NCBI GenBank assembly: GCA_022822445.1
Contig: JAJEBR010000115.1
Coordinates: 1-64,000 of the forward strand
Reading direction: 5' to 3'
Origin: Gemmatimonadota bacterium
GTDB lineage: Bacteria > Gemmatimonadota > Gemmatimonadetes > Longimicrobiales > Gaopeijiaceae
Length of the DNA stretch: 64,000 bases
Part shown: piece by piece, positions 35,369 to 44,318 of the stretch
How positions within the stretch are numbered: position 1 is the first letter of the stretch
How the letters are laid out: each line of letters opens with the position of its first letter
The notes under the pieces: model-generated
What the model saw: only the letters and a program-made list of their open reading frames with translations
What the model was told of the DNA's origin: nothing
The model's database searches: none
Translations under genes and position numbers: made by a program

Positions 35369-36355
35369 CTACGCGCCTGGCGCCAGTTCGCTACTAACCG
35401 CCTTACGCTCGTCGATCACTGCCCGAATCTCCTCCTCACGGATCCGTTCGCGCTGCCCAACCAGTGCGTCCTTGAGAACATCGTTTGCTACCCGCGTCAC
35501 ATCCGTGAAGCTCAGTCCCACGGCCCATTCGGCGAGGTCGCTCCACACGATGTCCGGAGAGGCAGCCCGACCAAGCTGCGTCTTCAGTAGCTCGGCGATT
35601 TGGGCGATGTCCGGCATCTCGAAATGAAGTATATCGTCAAAGCGGCGGAAGAGTGCTCGGTCGAGGACCTTGGGATGATTGGTCGCTGCCATCACGATGC
35701 TGTGTGAGTCGTCCTGCTCGATCATCTGGAGGAAGCTGTTCAGCACCCGCCGGATCTCGCCCACGTCGGTGGCGATCCCGCGTTCCGAGCCGATCGCGTC
35801 GAACTCGTCGAAGAAATAGACGCCCCTTGTCTGGCTGGTTGCGTCGAAGATCTGCCGCAGTTTGGCGGCGGTCTCTCCCATGAACCTGGTGATCAAGCCG
35901 TCAAGCCGAACCTGGAGCAGAGGGAGCCCCAGTTCTCCCGCCAGGACCGAGGCGGACAGCGTCTTCCCGGTGCCCGGAGGGCCCACGAGCAGGAGCTTGC
36001 GCCTCGGCGAGAGGCCGTGATCCAGGATCTTCCCCGCGTGGCGCTGCTCGCGAATGACTCGGTCGATGCGACCCGCCAGGGCCTTTCCGAGGATCATGTC
36101 CCCCAACCGCGCCTTGGGGTAGGAAGCTTCGAGCAGGTTCGCCAGCTCCCCACGCGGCCGACCGATTGGAACCGGGGACGCGGCCCCACGCCGGCTCTTG
36201 GCCTGGTCGATAATGTCGCGCAGATCGGTGGCCAGTCTCCCGTGCCCGAGCTTTGCTTCGTGAGCCGCGACCTGCATGGCGACCGAGATGAATCGGTCGT
36301 TGTCACCGTCCAGATGCGACCTCAGCAACGCCTTGAGCTGTTCGGCACTGGCCAT
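35369..36355 (-). CDS. AAA ATPase, IetA-like
   Basis: A 328-residue single-AAA protein from the ATG at 36355 (GGGAG upstream). Walker A GPPGTGKT at 125-132, Walker B FFDEFDAI at 181-188, sensor AATNHP at 223-228 and arginine finger region ALFRRFD at 234-240. This is the type paired with a subtilisin-like S8 protease in IetAS modules (family knowledge). No protease is present; the downstream place holds a broken glycosylase-like gene on the other strand, so this may be an orphan. Confidence 0.82.
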   Translation of the reverse strand: MASAEQLKALLRSHLDGDNDRFISVAMQVAAHEAKLGHGRLATDLRDIIDQAKSRRGAASPVPIGRPRGELANLLEASYPKARLGDMILGKALAGRIDRVIREQRHAGKILDHGLSPRRKLLLVGPPGTGKTLSASVLAGELGLPLLQVRLDGLITRFMGETAAKLRQIFDATSQTRGVYFFDEFDAIGSERGIATDVGEIRRVLNSFLQMIEQDDSHSIVMAATNHPKVLDRALFRRFDDILHFEMPDIAQIAELLKTQLGRAASPDIVWSDLAEWAVGLSFTDVTRVANDVLKDALVGQRERIREEEIRAVIDERKAVSSELAPGA

Positions 36356-36490
36356 GGGGGATCTCCCGGTTGCGCTGGCGGGGTTTCGGGGTTGGCGGGC
36401 AACGTAGCGATTCGGGTGAGCCTGCGGTATGGCTGGATGGGCCGGGTTCAATGACGCCAGCACTGCGCGCCAATTGTTTACTCGTTGAAA

Positions 36491-36529
36491 TGTAATCTCG
36501 ACCTTACACTATGACAACTCCACTTGTCA
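36491..36529. repeat. 39-bp four-half-site element, copy 8
   Basis: TGTAA, 8 bases, TTACA, CTA, TGACA, 8 bases, TGTCA. Orientation of the last two half-sites is swapped, as in copy 5. It overlaps the stop of the gene at 36527. Confidence 0.76.
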
Positions 36530-38305
36530 TCCTGGCTGAGCCCGCTGCCCCGACGACTTGGTAAACCGCCGCTCACTCGTCGCCTCCGACCCGTCCGGCC
36601 CAACGACTCTGACCTTAAGCGTGTAGTCTCCGGCATCGAGGTCGGCAATGTCCACAGCGAGTGCCATCGGTTCGACCGCCGCGGTTGCAGTCTGCGTCCA
36701 TGACACCTCGGGCACCCTGGGAGCCGACCGGATCCGGAGCGCCCGGAGCGTCCGCGTCAGGAATCCCGGTCTGTCCCCCTCGACGGAGAGCGAAAGGCGG
36801 AGTGGCCAGTTTGGAACGGCACCGTAGACCTCCCAGTAGACGGCAAGTTCGTCACCGGACTCCATGGTCGTGGTTCCGAGCGTCCGCGCCACCGCTGCGT
36901 CCCGGTTCTCCGGGAGGTCGAGTCCCTTCGGCGTCACCAGAAGCGGGTCGGACAGTACGAGGCCGCCGGAGTCGAGCGGCAGCAGGCCACCACGCGCGCG
37001 GGCGGCAGCGTGATGCTCGTCAAGCGACTCGATGCCCACCGCCACCGGTCGATTGGCGATGACCGCCTGGAAGATGGGATGCGTACCTCCCGGAGCGGCT
37101 GGAAGCACCGCCGGAAAGCTGCCCGGCCCATCGCTGACCAGAAAGACGGTCCGAGGTGCGACGAGCCGGGCTTCCTCCAGGCGAGCGGCTGCTACCACGA
37201 CCAGCGAGTCGCCGTCGAGGAACCGTGCAAACTGCGCGGGCACCTGAGTGACCGGACCGTAGGCGGTCGGCGTGTAGCGCTCGTCTTCCATTCCGGCGTC
37301 AAGATTGTAGCGCAGCGCGCCCATCCCGTCGGTGATAGCCGAGACGGGAGTGAAGCGGTACCTGGCCGCACGCAAGCTCGTCCAGCGCGATCCCGCCATG
37401 CGCATCGGCGACCACGAGTCCTCGGGTCCCCGGCGCATCAAAAGACCCTGGTGTGGATACCCGTGCCGTCCGCCACGTGCCTCGAGGAGAGTCCAGTGCA
37501 GCACCAGCTCGACGCCTCGACGCAAATGCGTTGTCCAGCGTTCGTTGCCGGGAATGGACCACATGGGGTTGGCCAGCCACCAGAATCGCTGCTCGAAGTC
37601 ACTGCGCTCACGGCCCGTCAGGCGCTGGTATGCCGATCTGTCCTTGCCTTCCAGCAGGTCGCCGATGTATGTAAGGACCGCCGCCAGGGCCGGATCGGCG
37701 TCGGGCAGCGCGGAACGGAAATAGGCAGCGGCCTGGGTGGGCTCGCCGCCCCGTTCGTGAACCATGCCCAGGAGCAACTCGCACCACCAGGCGACAAAGT
37801 TGCATTCACGGGCCACCGCCAGGGTTTCCTCAAAGTCGCTGAGCCGGGTATGCGCATAGACGAGCTGGGCGAAGGCCAGGGCATCGTCGGGTCTGTCGGC
37901 CGCAGCCTCGCCGAGGGCGGTCAACAGCCCGGCCACTTCCTCCGGCTGACGACGTCCGCGACTTCGCCAGTTGTGGTCCTCGTGATCCCCGTTGAAACAC
38001 ACGTCGCCATCGTCGGCGCGACATCCCGAACTCGCCCTTCTCAGCATCTGCGCAGGGCCGTAGTAGCTCCCCAGAATCCACGAGACATCAGGCGCGAGGG
38101 GCCCTTGCCATTTGACCTGGGCCGTGGAAGCGGCTTCCTCGTCGCGGGCAGTGGTTTCCTGCGCGTGGGAGTCGCCTGGCGCCACCAGCGGCAACCCGAA
38201 GAGCCCAAGCGCCACGGCGGCGCAGGAGATCGCTGCGGTCGGAAGCGCCGAACCAGGTGGGAGGAAGTTGGCAGATCCGCACTTGAGGCGCTGCAAGGGG
38301 GGCAT
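36527..38305 (-). CDS. secreted GWxTD-like / tetratricopeptide-type protein
   Basis: A 592-residue protein. From the ATG at 38305 an export signal runs AAISCAAVALGLFGLPLVAP to SHAQE. The N-terminal half has helical repeat character (ADRPDDALAFAQLVYAHTRL, GGEPTQAAAYFRSALPDADP). The middle LTGRERSDFEQRFWWLANP resembles the entry to GWxTD domains common in Gemmatimonadota and Acidobacteriota, though the GWxTD tetrad is not seen. A C-terminal beta domain ends with LDAGDYTLKVRVVGPDG. Confidence 0.7.
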   Translation of the reverse strand: MPPLQRLKCGSANFLPPGSALPTAAISCAAVALGLFGLPLVAPGDSHAQETTARDEEAASTAQVKWQGPLAPDVSWILGSYYGPAQMLRRASSGCRADDGDVCFNGDHEDHNWRSRGRRQPEEVAGLLTALGEAAADRPDDALAFAQLVYAHTRLSDFEETLAVARECNFVAWWCELLLGMVHERGGEPTQAAAYFRSALPDADPALAAVLTYIGDLLEGKDRSAYQRLTGRERSDFEQRFWWLANPMWSIPGNERWTTHLRRGVELVLHWTLLEARGGRHGYPHQGLLMRRGPEDSWSPMRMAGSRWTSLRAARYRFTPVSAITDGMGALRYNLDAGMEDERYTPTAYGPVTQVPAQFARFLDGDSLVVVAAARLEEARLVAPRTVFLVSDGPGSFPAVLPAAPGGTHPIFQAVIANRPVAVGIESLDEHHAAARARGGLLPLDSGGLVLSDPLLVTPKGLDLPENRDAAVARTLGTTTMESGDELAVYWEVYGAVPNWPLRLSLSVEGDRPGFLTRTLRALRIRSAPRVPEVSWTQTATAAVEPMALAVDIADLDAGDYTLKVRVVGPDGSEATSERRFTKSSGQRAQPG

Positions 38306-38667
38306 TCCGGGTGATGTTGGGGGCGCGTACCAGCGAGCGAGACGGGAAGAATAGCGGGAGGCGCGGTGTCGTGACAGACTTTGTCCCGCCGACCATCGGT
38401 CCGAAGCCCTGTCGAGCCCGCAAGACCACTCTGGAGGCCATCCCTGACAAAGCCTCGCCCACGAAGGTCGAGTTCGACACATTGCATGCCGCAAGGCTGA
38501 GCTCAGGCAGCGGGGAAGGAACGCTCACGGCCAGGCGACGCAACGCAGTCATTTACCGCTTTCTCATCGAGCGCGCTGGCGGGGGCCCAGGCAGCTCTTC
38601 ATCGGGACCCTCCCGCTGGGATCTCAAGGGGCCGTTGTGCGGATGCAGGCGGATTGGCCGAGGAGCG

Positions 38668-40113
38668 TTACCGGAATCTGATCCCTGGCTTCTGCGCCCG
38701 CTCGGACCTGCTGGAGCGGCTGTTGCCAGTGGCGGAGCTCGCCGCCCGCCCGTTCCGTCGAATCCGGTATCCCTCCACCCTGTCCACCCCGAGTTCGTCC
38801 CGCCTGACGACGAGCAGGAAGTCCTGGTCCACCCAGCAGGGTCTGAGCCGCCGTTGGCAAAGGAGCAGATCCGGAACGCCGCGGACAACGCCCAGCCACC
38901 GTCCTTCCGGGCCGAATACGCTCCACTGGTCGGGCATCCCCGGTTCGGCAGCCGACCATTCGCGGACCCACAGGTGCCCGTCCGCATCGACAGCCAGACC
39001 GGCCACCGTCGGGTAGGTCTCCCTGCGGGGCATCCCGCGGATGAGCTCCTCCCAACTCACCCCGAACGCGCTCTCCAGACCTTCGTAGAATATCTCCAGC
39101 GTCTCTAGCCACGACTCGTGGCCACTGTCCGTGACCGGGACCGGACCCGCCGCGCGGCGGATGATCCGCACCAGGCTGCCCTCCTGCGAGAACTGGTAGA
39201 TGTCGTTTCGCTCACCGTCGCCGATGTAGATGGAAGGAGGATTGCCTCCGATCGCGATTTGGAGGTCTACGAGAGGGATCGAAAGGTGCGTGTCATCCCT
39301 GCCGGAAGTGGGCAGGGGAACCCACAACTGCCGTCCTGTCCAGGATCCGAACGGGTGCGCCGTGTACGTGCGGTCAACCAGCGCGAGATCCACGGGAGGT
39401 CTGTAGAAGGCGCCTGGCGGCGGGGGTGGCGTTGGATCCCCCCCTGCGAAGACCACGAACGAGCCGTTCACAAATGGAATCACCGTGGATTCGGCGTTGG
39501 ATCCGGGAACGCGTGCCATCAATTCCAGGAGATCGATCGACCGTTCCCTCAGGAGCGTGCCGCTGGTGTCGAAGTAGCTGGCCGGGGCGAACCAGTAGTC
39601 CCACACCACCAGGGTATCCGGGGCCAGGTACTGAAGGCGTTGGGGGCGGTCGAACTCGCCGGGGCCCTCGCCGCGGCCCCCGATTACCGTGGACAGCTCG
39701 CCCGACGGCTCGAACAGGTAGAGCTGATGGTTCCCCTGGGAGAGAACGGCCACCCTTCCGTCCTCCAGGCGAGCGATCCCCACGACCCGCCAGATCAGCT
39801 GCGCCGGATCCTGGGCCGCCGCCGCCGTCCCGCCCACGCCACCTGGGGCCGCTTCGCCGCCGCCGGCACCCCCGCCCGCGTCCCGGCTCCCGCCCAGCAC
39901 GATCTCGGGCTCCTCATCCAGGGTCCAGAACTGCCCGGGGGGATACTCCGGCGCGTGGTTCTCGACGATTTCGATCCCGGCGGAATCCCACACTACGACC
40001 GGCGCACCGGCGACCTCCGCGTTCCCTCCCGGCGAGCGGTCACACGCGCCAGCGGCAACCACCGCCACCGCCGCCCAGCCGACCACGAATCCGGCGCGGC
40101 CCCGGTGGCTCAT
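38668..40113 (-). CDS. six-bladed beta-propeller lipoprotein
   Basis: A 481-residue protein from the ATG at 40113; signal AAVAVVAAGACDRS gives a lipoprotein Cys at ~24. A Gly/Ala-rich stretch (residues ~75-100) is followed by propeller blades with GGRGEGPGEFDRPQRLQYL and a C-terminal blade HLWVREWSAAEPGM. Same family as the tandem propellers at the left end but diverged; no repeat element at its start. Confidence 0.83.
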   Translation of the reverse strand: MSHRGRAGFVVGWAAVAVVAAGACDRSPGGNAEVAGAPVVVWDSAGIEIVENHAPEYPPGQFWTLDEEPEIVLGGSRDAGGGAGGGEAAPGGVGGTAAAAQDPAQLIWRVVGIARLEDGRVAVLSQGNHQLYLFEPSGELSTVIGGRGEGPGEFDRPQRLQYLAPDTLVVWDYWFAPASYFDTSGTLLRERSIDLLELMARVPGSNAESTVIPFVNGSFVVFAGGDPTPPPPPGAFYRPPVDLALVDRTYTAHPFGSWTGRQLWVPLPTSGRDDTHLSIPLVDLQIAIGGNPPSIYIGDGERNDIYQFSQEGSLVRIIRRAAGPVPVTDSGHESWLETLEIFYEGLESAFGVSWEELIRGMPRRETYPTVAGLAVDADGHLWVREWSAAEPGMPDQWSVFGPEGRWLGVVRGVPDLLLCQRRLRPCWVDQDFLLVVRRDELGVDRVEGYRIRRNGRAASSATGNSRSSRSERAQKPGIRFR

Positions 40114-40284
40114 CGACCTGGCGGGCCGGCCGGGTGCACCGCCGCCACGCCGAGCCGGTGTCGAGGATCGTCGTTCTTGCACGCCAGCTTCAACCTGCCC
40201 TATTCATGAATTGTCGTGTCGAGGGTAAGCTGAGGGGCCGAGGTGCCTCTCGCAATCCCCCGAGGGCAGGCGCGAGGGTATTCG

Positions 40285-40392
40285 CCCATCAAGGCCAGGG
40301 GCCTGTCCGTGTCCGACGTCATCCGCATGGTGCTGCTGCGGGTTGCGGAGGAGAACGACTCCCCTTCGTCGTCCAGAGATCTGACATGCTGA
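40285..40392 (+). pseudogene. RelB/DinJ antitoxin, C-terminal fragment
   Basis: IKARGLSVSDVIRMVLLRVA then EENDSP is the second half of a RelB/DinJ ribbon-helix-helix antitoxin. The N-terminal half is absent. The frame ends TGC TGA and overlaps the start of the toxin stub at 40386. Confidence 0.65.
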
Positions 40393-40439
40393 TCCCGGTT
40401 CGGTCCTCGCAGTTCAAACGCGACGTCAGAATCCTCTGA
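40386..40439 (+). pseudogene. RelE/YafQ toxin, N-terminal stub
   Basis: MLIPVRSSQFKRDVRIL then stop: the first 17 residues of YafQ/RelE-type toxins (xxRSSQFKRDV). The TGA is followed in TGATG geometry by a scrap of the small gene found at 25540. The decayed operon leads directly into repeat copy 9. Confidence 0.65.
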
Positions 40440-40469
40440 TGAAGACGAACCAACTGAATGGCGACGAAA

Positions 40470-40508
40470 TGTAAAGTCTGGTTCACAATATGTATGGTCC
40501 GGTTGACA
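40470..40508. repeat. 39-bp four-half-site element, copy 9
   Basis: TGTAA, 8 bases, TCACA, ATA, TGTAT, 8 bases, TGACA. Same spacers as copy 6; shared sequence runs from GCGACGAA on the left through CTATTCCGG and GCATCCGCT to ATGTCGCGCGCA on the right, roughly 85-90 bases in all. Confidence 0.82.
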
Positions 40509-40646
40509 TTTCTGCTCTATTCCGGTAAGCATCCGCTCTGATGTCGCGCGCACATCCCAGGCCTCCCGCTTGCACGATACCGAATCCTCCCTTAACCTAC
40601 ACTATCCTTCGTAGCTCACGAGAGACATCCGAAAAGAAACCCCCCC

Positions 40647-41735
40647 ATGAAGCTCCTCCGAACAGCTGCCAGCATCCTCACCCTCGTCGCGCTCACGACG
40701 CCCCCAGCCGCAAGCCAGGTCCTCCCCGGCCCCAACGGTCCGGTCGAATTCATCGGGTTGCAGCGCTGGGAGGCCCAAGAGCTGTTCGACGCCATTCAGG
40801 ATCTCGCCCCCGACCTTCCCTTTCACGCCTGCGCCAACCTGATGAAGCAGAACCTCGGATTCGCGGAGGCGGCCGCGTATCGCTATCGGATGGATCAATC
40901 CGATGACTGGTACACGGTCGTGTCCGGCGTGGAAGACAGCACCCGGATCCGGTACCGTCCGACCGGAGGGGAATCGGTCGTTCTGCCGGAGTCCTGGCAG
41001 GAGCTGCAGGCAGCCATCAGCGACGACTACTATACGCTGGCCGTGGTCGCGCGCGCTTTTCCCTTGCGCGGTTACCTGAGCAACCCCGATAGCCCGCAAC
41101 AGGTCGCCGAACGGATGGGTGCCGATCCCGAATTCGTCGAACGGGTGTGGAACCTGGCCGACCGGCTGGACGGCGGAGCGGATCGACGCCTTGCCCACGC
41201 AGTGCTCGCAAGCGACTCATCGTCATCGGCGCGAACCGTCGCGACCCTCGTGCTCGGCAATTTCATGGATGACGACAGGTCCTGGCACGCACTCGTGAGT
41301 TCGGTGATCGACCCCCATCCCCACCACGTGGTCAACACCGTGGCCCGGAGCATGCTCGAAGGCATGCACGAGGGCATGGTCATGGGCCGGATGACGCGGC
41401 AGAGAGACCCGGTCGACTGGTCCGGGGCCCGCTCCCCACTGTCGGCGATCTTCGGAGGCACGAATCTGCCCGTGTTCAACACCATCCTGCAGGTCCTGGT
41501 CGTCACGGGCATTGAGCCGCAGCTCGCGCAGCAGTTGGCTCGCGAGAGCCCGGACCTGTTGCTCGCGTACGCCGGAGCAGAGCATGAACCAACCCGGATC
41601 CCCGCCGTGAACTTCCTGAGGGCCATGAGCGGCGAGGATTTCGGAACGGACGTCGACGCCTGGAGGGCATGGATCGGTCGCGCTGGTGGCTCGCGGCATG
41701 AGCGACATCGTTCAAGAGCAGTTTCGACGGATTGA
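40647..41735 (+). CDS. secreted uncharacterised protein
   Basis: A 362-residue exported protein (MKLLRTAASILTLVAL to PPAASQ). The N-terminal domain GLQRWEAQELFDAIQDLAPD contains a single conserved-looking HACAN. Residues ~170-330 are helical and HEAT-like (RRLAHAVLASDSSSSARTVA, RIPAVNFLRAM). No catalytic motif recognised. No strong ribosome site before the ATG; repeat copy 9 lies 140 bases upstream. Confidence 0.72.
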   Translation: MKLLRTAASILTLVALTTPPAASQVLPGPNGPVEFIGLQRWEAQELFDAIQDLAPDLPFHACANLMKQNLGFAEAAAYRYRMDQSDDWYTVVSGVEDSTRIRYRPTGGESVVLPESWQELQAAISDDYYTLAVVARAFPLRGYLSNPDSPQQVAERMGADPEFVERVWNLADRLDGGADRRLAHAVLASDSSSSARTVATLVLGNFMDDDRSWHALVSSVIDPHPHHVVNTVARSMLEGMHEGMVMGRMTRQRDPVDWSGARSPLSAIFGGTNLPVFNTILQVLVVTGIEPQLAQQLARESPDLLLAYAGAEHEPTRIPAVNFLRAMSGEDFGTDVDAWRAWIGRAGGSRHERHRSRAVSTD

Positions 41736-41787
41736 ATCGGCCAACCCGACCATTGGTCCCCGCAGCCTGGAACCCCTGCCGCTGCCC

Positions 41788-42414
41788 CTACCAACCCAGC
41801 GGCATCGAGATGACGAGGCGGCCGCGCATCGACTGGTGCTTCGCATTGCCGTCGCTGTCATCGGCCGACACGTTCGCCAGCCCGGCCGAGTAGATCCCCT
41901 CGAGGCCGAGCGTCAGGCCTGCGACCAGCCGGACCTTCATCCCCAGCCCGCCGGCGACGCCGAAGTCCGTATCCTTGATGTCGAGCGTGTCCTCGCCGCA
42001 CTCCTGATCGAGCGACATGCCGATGGCCGTGATGCTGACGTCGCAGGCGGCCTTCAACGCGAACCACGGCCCGCCGATCGCATAGACGTGCTCATCGCCG
42101 AACGTGACGGACGGGGCGAACTCGAAGTAGGCCAGGTCGACGTCCGCCTCGATCGTCACGCCCGGCTCGCTCGCGTCGAGCACGGCGCCCTTCTGGACGT
42201 ACAAGGCATCGAAACGCAAGCCGATGCCACGGGTCACCGGCACCGTAAGGCCGGCGCCGGCGTGGTAGCCGAGCTTGTAGCCGGTATCGCCGCCGTCCTC
42301 GTCCTCGAACAGCACCGTGGAACTGCCAGCGCCGCCAAGCAGATGGAGGCCAATTTGCGCGTGCGCGGGCGCCGCGAGCGTGAACATGAGCAGTGTGGCG
42401 AGTGCGTAGCGCAT
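41788..42414 (-). CDS. outer-membrane beta-barrel protein
   Basis: A 208-residue protein: signal peptide MRYALATLLMFTLAAPAHAQ, then alternating strands (GLHLLGGAGSSTVLFEDEDG, YHAGAGLTVPVTRGIGLRFD) and a C-terminal strand ending in VISMPLGW, the aromatic end used by the BAM machinery. Fits small porin-like barrels of the OmpA/OMP_b-brl type. Two Cys near residue 124 and 139 may form a loop disulfide. Confidence 0.82.
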   Translation of the reverse strand: MRYALATLLMFTLAAPAHAQIGLHLLGGAGSSTVLFEDEDGGDTGYKLGYHAGAGLTVPVTRGIGLRFDALYVQKGAVLDASEPGVTIEADVDLAYFEFAPSVTFGDEHVYAIGGPWFALKAACDVSITAIGMSLDQECGEDTLDIKDTDFGVAGGLGMKVRLVAGLTLGLEGIYSAGLANVSADDSDGNAKHQSMRGRLVISMPLGW

Positions 42415-42584
42415 TGGCGGGTTCCTTTGGTGGGTGGATCGGCGACGGTGAAATGAAGAGTAGCCCTCGGGTGCTCTTGATCACAGGCCCCCGGGCCGCG
42501 GAAGCATCGCTTCCATGAGGTCTGACTCTCCTGGAGCCGGGAGGGTTTCACAGGTCAGGCCGCGAAACAGCGGTGTATAGACAC

Positions 42585-42613
42585 TTGTATAGGCAACTCT
42601 CGCTGCGTATACT
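42585..42613 (+). promoter_or_regulatory. promoter for the RHH/nucleotidyltransferase operon
   Basis: TTGTAT at 42585-42590 and TATACT at 42608-42613 with exactly 17 bases between, 32 bases before the ATG at 42645. The -35 region carries a direct repeat TGTATAG (42574-42580 and 42586-42592), a possible operator for the ribbon-helix-helix product. Confidence 0.6.
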
Positions 42614-42644
42614 GTCGCCGAACACCCTCCAACGGATACGGCAC

Positions 42645-42896
42645 ATGGACTACCGCCAGACACTCCTCAACATGTCTCCCGAAACCCGCGACTTCACCAA
42701 TTACTGGCGAGGCAAGCGGAACCGCACCGTCCTCTTAACCATACGGGTCACCCCCGAAGAACGCGACGCCGTCCGGGCGGCCGCCGAATGGGAACATCGC
42801 AAGGTCGCCAAGTTCATTCGCGCCGCCATCGCCGCCCGCGCCCGCGACGGATACTGCAACGCGGCCGCCGAGCCGGCCGACCCCGCAGCCCCATGA
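42645..42896 (+). CDS. ribbon-helix-helix-like small protein
   Basis: 83 residues from the ATG at 42645. RNRTVLLTIRVTPEERDAVR then AAAEWEHRKVAKFIRAAIAA has a strand followed by two helices, as in DUF1778/CopG-type DNA-binding antitoxins. It precedes an AbiEii-type nucleotidyltransferase gene by 87 bases and is probably its transcriptional regulator or antitoxin. Confidence 0.65.
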   Translation: MDYRQTLLNMSPETRDFTNYWRGKRNRTVLLTIRVTPEERDAVRAAAEWEHRKVAKFIRAAIAARARDGYCNAAAEPADPAAP

Positions 42897-42983
42897 CCCC
42901 CCTTCTCCGCTCCTCAACCGCCAGGCTGCCAAGCTGCTTGCCCTCTCCTGCCGCTCCGCTTCACCCCACGCCTGCTCCCGCCC

Positions 42984-43709
42984 ATGGCTGATTTACCCCT
43001 ACCGCGCGGTCCCGCCGAGCTCCTCGAAGCCGTACGCGCTCCCCTCGCCCGGGCCTTCGCCGGAGAGCACAACCTTCGCCTGGGCGGCGGCACCGCTCTC
43101 GCCGCCCGGTGGCATCACCGCCACAGCACCGACGTTGACATCTTTGTCGAACCCGACCCCTATCGCCATTTCCATTGGAACACGGGCGGCCAGTTCAGCC
43201 TTGACCTTACCGCCTCCGCTTCTGTTGACCGCCTCGTCATCGGCCGCGATGGCGCATATATCAGCTTCCAAGGGTTGCCCGGCTACGTGAGTGTTGCCCC
43301 CGACCGCGGGCTCTCGCTCGATCCTCGCTCTGCCGACCACGTCGCGGGGACCGATCTGCCCTTCGAGACGACGGCCGAAATCCTCGCCAAGAAGCTCTGT
43401 TTCCGGATGGCCCGGGACAAGGAGCTTCTGCCCCGCGACCTCTATGACATTGCCTTTGCCCGCGATCGCGCTCCGGACGCGCTTCAAACCGCGCTGGACG
43501 CCCTCCGGGCCGCCGAACTGGCCGAGCTCGTCACCGTGTTCGAGGACCACCACACCAGCCCGGAGCGCCCCGGCAAGACCACGGCCGTTCTCGCGCCTTC
43601 GGATCCCCAGCTCGACGAACGCTCTCCCGCCATCGTCGAACGCCTGGTCATCGCCGAGCTCGACCAGCGCACGCGCGGCCGTGGCCCCGGTCCGGAGCCG
43701 ACCAGATGA
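42984..43709 (+). CDS. AbiEii/AbiGii-type nucleotidyltransferase toxin
   Basis: A 241-residue protein with the polymerase-beta-like nucleotidyltransferase signature: LRLGGGTALAARW (GGG at 34-36) and STDVDIFV (Asp-x-Asp at 50-52). LPFETTAEILAKKLCFRMAR and LLPRDLYDIAFARDR match the substrate-side helices of AbiEii-like enzymes. These toxins modify tRNA or other RNAs in type IV toxin-antitoxin or abortive-infection systems. Its stop overlaps the next start (ATGA). Confidence 0.8.
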   Translation: MADLPLPRGPAELLEAVRAPLARAFAGEHNLRLGGGTALAARWHHRHSTDVDIFVEPDPYRHFHWNTGGQFSLDLTASASVDRLVIGRDGAYISFQGLPGYVSVAPDRGLSLDPRSADHVAGTDLPFETTAEILAKKLCFRMARDKELLPRDLYDIAFARDRAPDALQTALDALRAAELAELVTVFEDHHTSPERPGKTTAVLAPSDPQLDERSPAIVERLVIAELDQRTRGRGPGPEPTR

Positions 43710-44317
43710 TCGACTTCGAGCGCGTCCGCGCGTACTACTTCAACCCTCCACCGCCCGACCCCCTCTCCGTTCCTAGCGACGAGGAGCTCATCGCCCGCTA
43801 CGAGCGCCGCTGCTACGAGAGCTGCGTCCTTCGCTTGGGCGATCCCGTCGCCGAGGGGCTCGGCCCCCACGGCTCCATGATCGGCGGCCCGGGCAAACCC
43901 ATCACCATCCACTGCGAACGGGTCGAACGCACCGCCCCTCTTCGGCCTCTTCCTCTCGCGTGGTGGGACTATCCCCAGGCTCGGCGTCGAATCCTCCCGC
44001 CCGGCGGGCGAGACGAGGCCACGGCCTACCTCGGCGATCTCCTCGGCCTTCACATGGCGGGCGTTCCAAACCGACCGTCCGCTCCCGGCCTTGCCGCCAT
44101 ATTCCGCGCCTCTCACCCCTCCCAATCGGAGCGCGAGATCCTCCGCCAGCTCTTCGGGGCGCTTCCCGCTCCACGCTTCAAGCGTCTCCGGACGCTGGGC
44201 GGCATCTCGCTCTACGAGATGGCTCGCGCCATCCACGTCTCCGGAAACCGCCGCAACGCCTTCATCCGCTGGCTTCATCGGTTTGCCGTTCGACCCCCCT
44301 CTACAGACGCCCGCTGA
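43706..44317 (+). CDS. uncharacterised partner of the nucleotidyltransferase
   Basis: 203 residues, MIDFERVRAYYFNPPPPDPL to AVRPPSTDAR. No family recognised. A C-terminal part LRTLGGISLYEMARAIHVSG then NRRNAFIRWLHRF looks helical and possibly helix-turn-helix. Start overlaps the nucleotidyltransferase stop (ATGA), so it is translationally coupled. Could be an additional antitoxin or targeting subunit. Confidence 0.7.
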   Translation: MIDFERVRAYYFNPPPPDPLSVPSDEELIARYERRCYESCVLRLGDPVAEGLGPHGSMIGGPGKPITIHCERVERTAPLRPLPLAWWDYPQARRRILPPGGRDEATAYLGDLLGLHMAGVPNRPSAPGLAAIFRASHPSQSEREILRQLFGALPAPRFKRLRTLGGISLYEMARAIHVSGNRRNAFIRWLHRFAVRPPSTDAR

Positions 44318-44318
44318 C

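Noticed and set aside
25783-40540. Reading the terminal TTGACA of several elements as a -35 promoter box
   Set aside because: No consistent -10 follows at 16-18 bases in the copies examined (6, 9 and 12), and other copies have TTACA or TGTCA in that place.
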